From: Halichondria panicea
Lineage: Eukaryota > Porifera > Demospongiae > Suberitida > Halichondriidae
Assembly: GCF_963675165.1 (NCBI RefSeq)
Contig: NC_087389.1
Span: 5,120,120-5,184,119, forward strand
Length of the DNA: 64,000 bases
Direction: 5' to 3'
Shown in pieces: positions 44,641 through 55,200 of this stretch. The translations under genes and the position numbers were made by a program. Each line of letters begins with the position of its first letter. The first letter of the stretch is position 1. The notes under the pieces were generated by a model. That model saw only the letters and a program-made list of their open reading frames with translations, was not told where the DNA came from and did no database searches.

Positions 44641-44790
44641 GAAAAAAGTGCCCCAAGTATATAGGAGAGCTTTAATGCTCGTCGGCACTATACCTCTCCT
44701 ATATACTATGATGCATTTTTATGCATTAAACAATTTCCCCAGGTATATATAGGAGAGCATTAATGTCCATTGGCATTAAAGCTCTCCTTT
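44641..44790 (+). repeat. Left terminal repeat array, outer part
   Basis: Palindromic units such as TATAGGAGAGCTTTAATGC and GCATTAAAGCTCTCC. The same units in reverse order and orientation lie at 48240-48430. Confidence 0.85.
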
Positions 44791-45649
44791 AGATCCCATT
44801 TGAGTGTATTTAGCAGGGAACTATGAGCTATAGTACCGGTACTATAGATTGCTCTGGGCTACAAACTACAACATTGTACATTGTATTGTGATTTACAAGA
44901 AGATACACATGTAATAACATATTGTAGCTAGATACTTTGTCTAGTAATATAATAACAGAACTAGAATGAAAGAGAGAAGCTCTAGTTTCTTTTTTTGGCT
45001 TTGTTCGAATGTAGTAGGAGACGCTCCTTTTTTGGGCAGTGTGCTGTTCTTTTTTGCTGCAAGGCTGCATGGGGGAGGAGCTGGATGTATGGAAGTGCTG
45101 GGATTCTAGCTTTGGCTTCTTCATAAAGTTCCTTTCGCTTTGTTCAAGAGTAGTATAGGAGCCGCTCATTTGCTGGGCTTGTTTGCTGCAAATTATAGCT
45201 TATAGGTGTCTTCCTTTCGCTTTGTGAGAGTAGTAAGAGCCGCTGGTTTCTTAATTGGGAAGTGTGCTGGGCTTGTTTGCTGCAAAACTGGGGGAGGAGC
45301 TGGATGTTTCCGTTTTGTGGGTGGAGCTAGGACTATCAAACTGAGGTGGAGGAACAGGGTTGACTTGAATAGAGACCACAGATTTAGTAGAGACACAGAG
45401 ATGCCAACTTCAGATATTAGTTTTCAAAAGAATAATGATGCAGTTGCTAGGTTGGCTGATATAGGTTGACTGTTGCTAAGCTAGTGCATTTCTAGTAGCC
45501 AATAGGTTTTGGGATCTAAATCAGTTAGAACATGTGCATTCGGTATCTATGGTTATAGTGTCCCTCATCCCTCGGGCTAAAGCCCTCGAGCTTTGGGACA
45601 CTATAACACATAGATACCTCATGCCCATGTTCTAACCATAACATATGAT
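44791..45649. other. Insertion splitting the left terminal repeat
   Basis: Not present in the right arm of the transposon. It contains three diverged copies of a segment with CCTTTCGCTTTG, GTGTGCTGGGCTTGTTTGCTG and GGGGGAGGAGCTGGATGT (about 45.0-45.32 kb) and a foldback. The open frames at 44828-45169 and 45206-45469 arise from these repeats. I could not define its exact ends. Confidence 0.5.
45524..45636. repeat. 113-bp foldback (imperfect palindrome)
   Basis: The arms GTTAGAACATG and GGTATCTATGGTTATAGTGTCC (second written in two parts: GGTATCTATG, GTTATAGTGTCCC) pair with GGGACACTATAAC, CATAGATACC and CATGTTCTAAC, leaving a loop of about 30 bases. It would form a strong hairpin in single-stranded DNA or RNA. 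Confidence 0.8.
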
Positions 45650-45965
45650 TATAGAAAACATTTAATGCTCGGCACTAAATCTCTCCTATAATAATATGGG
45701 ATACGCTTAATGCTCGGCACTAAGTCTCTCCTATAATAATATGGATAATGTGTAATGATTGAGGGCACTAAATGTCTCCTATAATAATATGGGAGGTTCT
45801 TAATGACTGAGGGCACTAATACTCGGAATGATAATTATGGTGTGCCCAGCACTAAAGCTCTCCTATAATAATAATTATGGACAATGCCTAATGTCTGGGG
45901 GCACTAAGTCTCTCCTATAATAATATGGGATATATGCTTAATGATTGAGGGCACTAAGTCTTCCC
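45650..45965 (+). repeat. Left terminal repeat array, inner part (about seven 48-bp units)
   Basis: Units of the form TAATGCTCGGCACTAAGTCT followed by CTCCTATAATAATATGGGA. The matching inverted array is 47910-48240. Confidence 0.85.
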
Positions 45966-46151
45966 TGCATGAAGCAAACATGGGAGATATAGCCCACCAA
46001 AAGGTGTTAATGTAAAATGATATGAGGCGCTTACATTAGTTAATGAAGGTGCTAATGTTTATAAATTAGTTGCTTCATTTCTTATCTATCAAATCCACCA
46101 ACTCATGATCACTAGCTCATTCATGAAAAAAGATACTAGTACTGTATGAAA

Positions 46152-47831
46152 GGCTGTATTCAGAGTGCAGTTGGAGAAGAGAATGCCAACAAAGTGGTGA
46201 AAGGTTACCAAGTAAGCCAACGAATTGGACTATATAATTATTATGTTTTATTGTTACTTTCTATGTACGTGTAGGTGCACTCTGTAAGAAGAGTCAGCGA
46301 AAGAGTTAACAAGTCACGGCACATAATGCTTTCACTACCATGCATCGCTTATGCCATTCCCAACCTTGACTCAAAACCACATGTAGAGGCTTTATTCAAA
46401 GTTTTATGTGGTGGCGAACCACTCTCATCAGCCGTACAAATCTTGGACGAGTCAGCACTGTTGAAAGACTACAGCTTGGAACATAAGCCAAGCGATTGGA
46501 GGGCAAGCAAAAACTGGTGGATGAGACCAAACCACTTGAGTGAGTTGAATGAGCATACGTATAATTATAATTTGACATGAATTATCAGCATGTACATTTA
46601 ACTATGTTTTTAAACAGGAATGCTCTCTCCATGTTACTGCCTGATGGATCCTGACACTTTCAGGGAGTTACCTAGCTCAACAAACGCGATAGAATCACAC
46701 AATCGATTTGGCAAACCTACTCACCTACTTCCTTTAAAAGGAGCTATGATGGCCACGCGTATAGGGAGGATATGGCAGAAGGCATAGAGATTATAGCAAA
46801 GAGAAAAGGTCTCTCTACATCATTTGACAGCCCTTCAGAAAGTGCACGTTCCAAGAGGACAGACCAGCAAAACCGAGCTCGTCGAAAGAGACTGCACACA
46901 GATAATGACCCAGAAGGTCCTCCCGACAGAAAACGTGCATTCAATTCAGGTGATCATACACCAACAGGTCACAAGAAAACAAGACACAGTTTTAAGTTAG
47001 CAGACAGCAGCAACAAGAGAAAATCAGGTTGGTACTAAGACGATGGGGCAAAGTGTATTATATATAATTATAGTAGATCGATCTAACATGATTTATAATT
47101 ATGCATATAGGAGGGTGGTGTGCAAACAATTAAGAGAGTACACTTTAAATCATTTATGTATATAATTATAGGTATAGTTAACATGTAGAATTTATTCAGA
47201 CTGAGTTATTTTTATGCAGATAAAATTCTGATCTCGGATAGTCCTCCAACACCCACCGAGTATTGGATTTCAGTTCTGAAACTTACGAACAATGATAGGT
47301 CGATACTACTGAATACTAAAAGGAGGCTATACTCACTGACAAGCACATGGATGCTTGTCTAAACACCCTATCAAAGCAATTCCCTGGTATTCCAGATCCT
47401 CAGACAGCTCTCCTTGCCCAACTTCCAGGATCTCTTAAAGCCGCCCAACAAAAATCGATGTTCTTTCACAATTTTTCTGGTCATTGGGCACTGTCAAGTC
47501 TTAGCAGTGGCATCGTCTTCCTCTTCGATTCCCTTCTGCCAAAGGAGCTCGACCTGAAGTTAAAAGAGCAGATGCTGTCGCTCTATGGAAAATGCCTGGT
47601 ATACAAAGACCATATGTACAGCACCAAAAGAGCAGCAAGGACTGTGGGTGCTTTGCAATCGCCTTTTGTGTGTCATTGTTATATGGGGAAGATCCTTCGA
47701 GTTTGCTGTTTAACCAGAAGGAGATGCGAGGACACATATTCAGCTGCTTAACACAGGAAAGCTTTCTACCTTTCCCTGCATGTGCCCTGACGAAGAAAGC
47801 AAGACGTCCTCTTGAACTATGCCTTGATTAG
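46152..47831 (+). pseudogene. Transposase C-terminal part plus Ulp1-type cysteine protease, frameshifted
   Basis: Exons inferred: 46152-46211, 46275-46539, 46619-47027 and 47220-47831, with GT..AG introns of 63, 79 and 192 bp that preserve frame. The first part includes SSTNAIESHNRFGK, a motif style seen near the end of transposases; a basic, Ser-rich linker follows. The last exon has Ulp1/C48 peptidase features in order: DKHMDACL; FSGHW with the catalytic His (codon 47482-47484); LFDSLLP with Asp; QHQKSSKDCGCFAIAF with Gln and the catalytic Cys (TGT 47643-47645). Frame changes near 46750, 47330 and 47590 break the protein, so it is inactive. The N-terminal transposase core is missing or unrecognisable. 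Confidence 0.7.
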
Positions 47832-47909
47832 TTTTTGACATTGATAGTTAAATTGTCCCTTCTTCACCATACAAATTTGAAGCATAATTAATGATTGTTG
47901 TTAGTGCAA

Positions 47910-48430
47910 ACAGGATAAATTCTCTCCTATAGTTATTTAGGAGAGACTTAGTGCCCTCAGATATTAAGCATACCCCATATTATTATAGGAGAGACTTAGT
48001 GCCCCAGACATTAGGCATTGTCCATATTATTATAGGAGAGCTTTAGTGCTGGGCACACCATATATATCATTCCTATAGTCATAATAATTATAGGAAAGGT
48101 TTAATGCAAGGGGCATTGCATCCTTCCTAAAGTAATATAGGAGAGTATTAGTGCCCTCAGTCATTAAGAACCTCCAATATTATTATAGGAGAGACTTAGT
48201 GCCGAGCATTAAGCGTATCCCATATTACTATAGGAGAGATTTAGTGCCGAGCATTAAATGTTTCCTATAGTCATATAGGAGAGCTTTAATGCCAATGGAC
48301 ATTAATGCTCTCCTATATACCTGGGGAAATTGTTTAATGCACATGCATTATAAAAATGCCTCATAGTATATAGGAGAGGTATAGTGCCGACGAGCATTAA
48401 AGCTCTCCTATATACTTGGGGCACTTTTTT
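47910..48430 (-). repeat. Right terminal repeat array, complete
   Basis: About ten palindromic units of roughly 48 bp (ATTATTATAGGAGAGACTTAG, broken as TTATAGGAGAGACTTAGTGC) running into the terminal GGAGAGGTATAGTGCC unit. It is the uninterrupted inverted copy of the left arm. Confidence 0.85.
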
Positions 48431-48463
48431 CATTTAGTGACATTCTGTACGGAACTACAGTAA

Positions 48464-50029
48464 CTAATGTAAGTTGATCCACATGCAGCTGAAATTTATA
48501 TAGCTAGAGCTCACTATGGCACAAGGAGTATATATTCATTCTTTTTTCTCTTCAGTATACCTCAGCCTGCTCACGATGAAGAAGGTAGGCAAACTAAGGC
48601 CTTATTTCTTACGAAGCTCGCCCAGCGTCTATTCTTACTTTATATACATGCACAAGTCGCTATAACTGATTCGCTTGACTTTGAAGCAGTTGCTCGTGAC
48701 TTTGCTTCCACTAACACACATTAAACTAGTGTTCAAGCTGGCGCTGTGCTAATGCCTCTCGCCATGTTTTTGCTTTCGCTCAAAAGTATTAGAGTGTTAT
48801 CTATAATGAATTTTATATTAAAGTTAGCTTATCTATATAAAGTCACTGAGAAGAAAAGACTTATTTACATGCATCTATTGTAAGTTGTTATTTATTGTAT
48901 TATGTGGCTTACCAGGACATCAAGAAAAAAGAAAATTGATTCTTCCAGGATCTGTAGTTCAGTGTATATAATATCTAAGAAGAAAAGACCTGTGTACATG
49001 CATATTGTTATCTATATTGTTATATGGTAGTGTTTTGTGGCTTACCAGGCCCTCAAGACAAAGATGATTCTGCCAGGAGGATCTGGATCTGGATCTTGGA
49101 TATTATTTTCTCACACATGGGGAATGAGCGCGCATGCGCATTACATCCACAGGAATAATTAAAGGGTGTGTCCAAAGAGATCAATTTCACAAATGGCTAC
49201 TGCTAGCTAGCTGTTTTAACAGATATTTTCTGAGTATTGTAGCTAACAAAAAGCTAGCGCTTTAGTGCAAGGCTAACTCATATGTTGAATAGAAAGTTTG
49301 TGAGGACAGATGATGCTATGAAAGATTCTGAAGAGACTGCAACAGCCTTCAATGTGAGTCAAACTAGCCATAACTCGAGAAAGAAGCTTTAGTTTGCTAA
49401 TCCACGAATCAAAATCCAAGAGAACGTGGCTAGAAGCCTATAGAAGCTGTTAGTTTTCGTCGCATTGTAACCGTTGAGCAGTTATAGCTGGAATACACAC
49501 ACACACACACAGACAGACAGACAGACACACACACAGTCAGCTTTACCGTATCCCTCGTGCGGCTACGCCTCGAGGCATAATAAACTATTTTGCTATAGCT
49601 CACATGCAGATTATGTAAAAAATTCGCCTCCGGCGAGATGGGAGGGGAAAGCTCCCCCTCCCGTACCCACCCCCTGTGTCGCAAGGAGAGGGTCCATTTC
49701 TTTTTCTGCCCCCCCCCCCCACCTAAAAATCTTCCTACGGCCCTGTATGTATAGCATGCAGTGCAGTCTACACAACACACTACCATCGACTTGTCATAGG
49801 CGTGGGCTCCCCCCCATTTCAGGGCCCCCCGGGCCGTAAAACGCTATCGATTTTGGGACCCCCACGGCCTATTTCACTAGCGCCGCTTCAGCGCTTCCCT
49901 TCCTCCACTCGCATGCGCATGCGCACCGAAGCATAATAATATTCATAATCATAATTATCCTTACTGTGGGTTACAAATGTGGTTACAGCCAAGTTACACA
50001 GAATATTGCTAAAAGGACTGTAACAACCC
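48464..50029. other. Spacer behind E, partly shared with F
   Basis: 48464-48725 matches the F spacer (57381-57625). 48726-49577 is absent from F and holds two diverged tandem copies of about 115 bp (TGTGGCTTACCAGG; 48.84-48.95 and 48.97-49.09 kb) and a (CA)n(CAGA)n microsatellite at 49494-49535. The rest again matches F. The open frame at 49474-49839 starts in the microsatellite and is not a gene. Confidence 0.55.
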
Positions 50030-50500
50030 TCTGCACTGCCTCTACTATACAGATACATCTGATCATTTGGATTTTATAAGGTTAGTAGTTTTGTTGCATT
50101 TATTGCTGACTGCTAGCTGAGCTGCTTGTCTATAAAGTCTTTAATACAAGATATGAAGCCAATTTATGCAGAAATGATGTAGATTCTAGTGCTGAGTTGA
50201 AGTGTTTTATTGATGAGGTATTAAGCATGGACTGTGTTATTGCTGTGATTGGACAGGGTCGTAAGAAGATGGGGGGGGGGCAGAAAATATAAATGTCACT
50301 GGGCAAAGTGGCGGGGTCCAGGAGGGGGATTTTCGCCCGCCTCGCCAGAGGCGCATTTTTAATGTTCTCAGAGATTTTAAAAACAGGTGAAAGATTCATA
50401 AAATCTTCATGGTTATAAATGAAATAATCTACATAATTATTAGTCTGAAAACCAGGGGGGGGCTCTGCCCCTGCTTCTTACGGTCATAACAGATGCACGT
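50030..50500. repeat. Duplicated upstream flank of the ghost behind E
   Basis: Contains ACAGATACATCTGATCATTTGG, given as ACAGATACATCTGATC, then TTTTGTTGCATTTATTGCTG and AAGCCAATTTATGCAGAAAT, the flank block found upstream of B, C and D. Next is a segment bounded by CAGGGTCGTAAGAAG and CTTCTTACGGTC, probably another small inverted-repeat element. It confirms that an A-D-type duplication unit once stood here. Confidence 0.65.
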
Positions 50501-50537
50501 GCATGGAGGTAGAATCATACTAGATATCTATTAATAG

Positions 50538-51263
50538 CAGGGGCGGATCCAGGGGGTGGTTTTGAGGAGCTGAAGCCCCCCTTTTGAAAAACTACCTATA
50601 TGTATTGCTAGTCTGAGGTTACAACAATTTTGCCACCAACCTTGTTACTTATGCATCTGCATGTAGACTCACTGACTTAAGAGATGCTAGACAACAGCCA
50701 AGTCTAGCTACTAAGAGTATAAAGGATGTAGGCTAGCTAGCTGGACATACTAGCTAGCTAGCTATAGCTAGCTAGAACTAATAAAGGTCAACTACTGCTG
50801 TTGCTGAGTCAGCTCCTTGTGCAATGTTTTGTAGCCTCATATCCCAGGCCTGCCTTCCTAGGCCTTGTGAAGGAGGCTATTGTGCATGCTGTTGAGCTGC
50901 AACATGGAGCAGATCTCAGACTTTTTCAGCTAGTTGCAAGGAAGCAGCCTTACCTCCTCTCACTCTCAGTGCAGTCTGGGTAGGCATTGTGATTCTTTCA
51001 TGTACCAAGAGTACATGAATGTAGATGTAACATCTACAGTATACATCCTTTTGTTGATTAGAACGAGTTTTTTGTTTCATATTCAGTATTCACTTATTAA
51101 TATGACAGTTCAAAGGTAAAAGTGTGAGCAAATTGTAAAAAGCAAAAAATGTCGCCTCCGGCGAGGCGGGAGGGGGATGCTCCCCCTCCCATACCCACCC
51201 TCGTACGGGGCTTTGCCCCTTTCTATTAGCCCCCCCTTTTCATTTTTCCTGGATCCTCCCCTG
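50538..51263. mobile_element. 726-bp CAGGGGCGG-type element, 5-bp target duplication
   Basis: Ends CAGGGGCGGATCCAGG and CCTGGATCCTCCCCTG, flanked by AATAG on both sides (50533-50537, 51264-51268). It is absent from the F spacer (near 58530). Short open frames inside (50801-51119) show no known domain. Confidence 0.75.
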
Positions 51264-52292
51264 AATAGTACAAGTGTTCAAGTAATGAAAATTTTGGGTC
51301 AACCTTAAACAAATTGCAACACAAGCTTTCTCCTATACAGAAATTTTCTAAAACGCTTGTGCTATAATCATTGTTCAATTTCGTGAGCTTTTCCCAAAAT
51401 TCAAAGTCACGTGTCCCGCATTTTCGTACAATGGGGTGCAGTGTGGTGGCTTCTCTGGGGTACTCCCATTACTATAGAGAGACTGGCCTCAAGAATACAG
51501 TCTCTAATGATGATGTTTGGGACTCACTTGATTTGTGAAGACACTACGTATGTTATATTGGCTGCACTATAATGGTTTTGTATAACCCAGAGGAGGTTGG
51601 GCACAATCACGTGCACCACCTTTTTGCTGAGCTGGCACAGCAATGGACAATGATTTCTATGTAAATTTCAGACTGAAGTAATCTGGTTACTTCGACTATA
51701 AAGTTTCCTTAACCAACCCGATCCCGGCGATTTATCAGTGCTTACTAGATTCTTGCCAGCCATGCAGTATATACCGTGCAAGATACATGCATGCATAATA
51801 GCCAGTACTGCTGAACTACCCTATATATACTGTATAGCGGGTAATTTTCGTGATGTAAAAAATTCGTTATTTTCGTGGGCAAGCTGACCTCCACAAAATT
51901 TTAACGTAGGTGTGGCTTACTGAAACGTATGAATGCAGTGCAGGCAACGAAACTAAACGAAATTTCTACTCACCGAAAATCACCGTTTTCGAGTTAAACA
52001 AATTTTTTACCACACAAAAATTACCTGCTATACAGTTATAGTCTTACTAGTCTAGCTAATCAGTTGGTCCAGCCAGACAAACAGACACACAGCTGGATGC
52101 ATGCATGCATGATGCATGCATGCAGCTGTAAGCAGATCATGAGAGCATTTCCAAAGTTGGTGTTGAAGAATAGTGGGGTGCGTGTATAGGGGTAGCATGC
52201 TGTCTATAAGACACTATGTTAGTGGCGGCACTATAATGGCTTTGTATAACAATAAGTGTTTCTCCATGCATGCATGCAGCTGTAAGCAGATC
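51264..52292 (+). promoter_or_regulatory. Upstream region of gene F
   Basis: Includes the block GAGAGACTGGCCTCAAGAAT (about 51478) shared with E and I, a partial second copy of the region next to the ATG (GGCACTATAATGGCTTTGTATAAC, written GCACTATAATGGCTTTG, at 52226 and a variant at 51566), and a small inverted-repeat element at 51829-52036. The promoter should lie here, but no TATA box is certain. TGTAAGCAG before the ATG could be a splice acceptor. Confidence 0.45.
51829..52036. mobile_element. 208-bp MITE with ACTGTATAGC ends
   Basis: The left arm ACTGTATAGCGGGTAATTTT and right arm (inverted) ACTGTATAGCAGGTAATTTT continue into TGTAAAAAATT-type sequence. It is also present upstream of gene I, so it predates that duplication. 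Confidence 0.7.
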
Positions 52293-55200
52293 ATGAAAGC
52301 ATTGCTATCCATTCTCTGCCTCTTCTCTTTGTATCGTTTGGTCATGCTAAGCGACTACGATCATGTTATTCACGTCGACCCGAACAATCCGAGCAGTACT
52401 AACAACAGCACCTGCTATGATTCCGAGCAAGTTCCATGTGCTGACATAAACTTTGCACTGGCTTTTTCTGACCGACAGAATTCAACCATTTATATTCTCG
52501 GCTCTAATGCTACACATAAATTGGCTTACAATGCAACTACTACAATGTTCACAGAAGGTTCACAAATAGCCTTTGTTGGAGACAATGGTACCGCTACAGT
52601 AGAGTGCATGGAAGGTGCTGGACTGGCATTTATTAACTCTACCAATATTAACATTACTAGAGTGAGCTTTCTTTATTGTGGAGCATGGAGACCAAGTACT
52701 AGCTTAAATTTTACATCAAACACTTCGCAATTGCTTTCGATTCGAGTTGGCCTGTACTTTTACAATTGTCGCAATGTTAATATGTCTCACATGAGTGTCT
52801 CGAATAGTATCGATGCAGTAGGTGTGGTCATGTACAGTGTCGCGGGTGAGAATTACATCAGCTACTCTCACTTTGATAACAACGGAATTAGAGAGAGCAA
52901 TATAAACGAGTCTGGTGGTGGAGGGTTCGCTGTGGAGTTCAACTATTGTAAGCCGGGTGACGACAAATGTGGAGAGAACAAAACACAAACTGAAAACAAT
53001 AGTGAAGCTGTGTACACTTTTGAGAACTGTTTGTTCATCAACAATCGTGCAATAGATCAATCTGGCCAAAAGAGAGCAGGTGTTTCAATTTTACCCAACA
53101 ACAAAACTCACTCCTCTCTCGGTCGTGGTGGGGGACTTTCCCTGTATTTCAAAGGAGAAGCTGGGGCCAATAACTTTATGATCAAAAACTGTGTTTTCCA
53201 CGGTAACAATGCCAACTGGGGAGGTGGGCTGTGTGTGCAATATGCCGATCATTCCATCCAGAACATAATAAACGTAACCAACACTACCTTCAAAGCTAAC
53301 CACTGTTTTTCCTATCACCGTCGGAGTGGAGAGACAGGGGGTGGGGCTTTAGTGTCCTCCCCCGTGCACTACCCTGCCAAGAGAGATTTTCTCGAAAGAA
53401 ACGAGATCTTTTTCATTGATTGTGTATTCACTGATAACCGTGCAGTCACAGGGGGTGCTCTAGCGTTTGTGTACACTCTGCAGCGTCAGTCGCATTATAA
53501 TCAGTTATTCCAAGCAAACATTTTGAATTCCATGTTTAAAATGAACTCTGCTAGGCTAGGCTCTGCAATATCCGTTGACCACGAATATTTCTACCACCAA
53601 GGACAAGAAGGACACATTATAATCACTGATTGTACGTTTGACAGTAACAAGATTGTCTACACAGATCCAGAAAACCTTTATAGTATTGGAATTGGAGCAG
53701 TATATATTTCTGAAGTACCTGCTACTTTTCAAGGAAGCGTCGAGTTTTTGAACAATGATGCCAGTGCTTTGGCACTAGTTGGAACAAGAATAAGTTTTGT
53801 GGAGAACTCAACCACCAATTTCACAGCGAACAGTGGTTCTAATGGTGGTGCTATTGCTTTATTGGGCGTATCGAGTATGTTGATTGGTGCTAATGCATAT
53901 ATGCATTTCGAGAACAATGTAGCAAGTCGATTTGGAGGAGCCATTTACAACAGCTACACGGGTAAAGAGGATTTTCGATCATCCGTGAAATGTTTCATAC
54001 AGTACGACTATCCATTTTCGGATCCTAAATCTTGGAATGCACAGTTTGTGTTTAAGAACAATTCGGCCGGGAAATTAGGCAATTCAATTTACTCAACCAC
54101 AATCCTCCCTTGTTCCTGGACTAAAGACTTTCAAGTGCAGCCGGAAATAGCTCAGAGCATTTTCTGCTGGAACGAATCTATCTGGAGGTACGAAGGGAGC
54201 AACTGTACTTCACAGATATACACAGCTGCTCGTAAATTTACAAACGTAACTACCGTCAAAGTTTATCCTGGCTATCCGTTCCAGTTGGATATCAACGCCA
54301 TAGACGATTTAAATCATGATGTCACTATTGATACTATCTATACGGCTCTTGTTAAGAATGGCACAGCTGCCATAGACCCCCAGTCTGCGTACGTTGCCGA
54401 CGGTTCCCTGGGTATCACCGGACAAGGAGGACAGAATGTTACACTCCAATTAGAGGTTGCCGGCAATAGAGATTGGCGTATAGAAATTGAACTGGTTATT
54501 GAGAGATGTCCTATAGGATACATAGAACAGATGCCCCTTATCGATGTACCATCCAACCAAACTGACATGCTCAAAGAGACTACATGCGAATGTATTGGCA
54601 GAACAGAATTGAACACGTTTAGAGGGAACCTGATTTGCAATAAAGCGGATATGACATCGAAAATTCGAAATGGTTTTTGGATTGGATATGTAAAAAACGT
54701 ACCGGAACTTCCAAACGACACGTTATATATGGGTAGGTTAATACTGAAGAACATTTCAGAGAGTATTTTAACTCTCAAGGATTCACATTTCTCCAACGAT
54801 ACGCAATGCTCTTATGCTAATCGTACGGGTACGCTGTGTGGTGAGTGTTTAGAGGGTTATTCGGTCGCAGTGAACTCTTACACCTACAATTGTATCCCGT
54901 GTATTCATGGCAATAACGACACGAATCTTGCCAAGAATGCCGTAATATACATTGCATTGACCTACGTGCCTTACTTGATTCTGTTCCTACTAATAATCTT
55001 CCTTAATATCAATTTAATGAGTGGATACTTATCTGGCTTCATCCTCTACGCCCAGCTGATCGGCTCGGGTGTACTAGAGCTAACAATCGATCGCCTTCCT
55101 AGCCAAGAATATGCTTACTACCTTCAGAAAATTTATCGGATGTCGTATGGTGTTTTCAATCTTAATTCTTTCTCCGGGATATTGCCTCCGTTTTGTATTA

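Larger units (their letters stand above)
44611..48455 (+). mobile_element. 3.8-kb DNA transposon with Ulp1-type protease, 8-bp target duplication
   Basis: TACAGTAA occurs at 44603-44610 and 48456-48463 but once at the matching site behind F (about 57373-57380), so ends and insertion are certain. Long subterminal inverted repeats (left 44641-44790 plus 45650-45965, right 47910-48430) consist of repeated palindromic units. The left arm is itself interrupted by about 860 bp (44.79-45.65 kb). The interior has a degenerate transposase/Ulp1 gene. The 8-bp duplication together with an Ulp1-type protease suggests a Zisupton-like or MULE-related element; this is inference. It inserted after E and F separated. 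Confidence 0.88.
44443..49745. mobile_element. CAGGGCTG-type element, split by later insertions
   Basis: The left end CAGGGCTGTAAGAACC and right end TTCCTACGGCCCTG are inverted. The same pair is 578 bp apart behind gene F (57213-57790), so the element predates the E/F duplication. In this copy it has been expanded by the Ulp1 transposon and by about 850 bp at 48.73-49.58 kb. The flanking 5-mers TACTG and TATGT are only partly alike. Confidence 0.6.

Noticed and set aside
44828-45469. Open frames of 87-113 codons inside the transposon arm
   Set aside because: They fall in diverged tandem repeats, are Ser- or Gly-rich and have no recognisable domain.
48535-48725. Short protein gene behind E and F starting MAQGVYIHSFFSSVYLSL
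   Set aside because: In E the frame is broken by extra bases, there is no conserved domain, and the region lies within a transposon remnant.
49474-49839. 121-codon frame beginning with a HTQT/RQTH-type repeat
   Set aside because: Starts in the CA/CAGA microsatellite and runs through G/C homopolymers; a composition artefact.
52173-52292. Upstream in-frame Met as start of gene F (and 39487 for E)
   Set aside because: The added residues are not a leader, are not conserved among E, F and I, and the frame is broken at this point in I.
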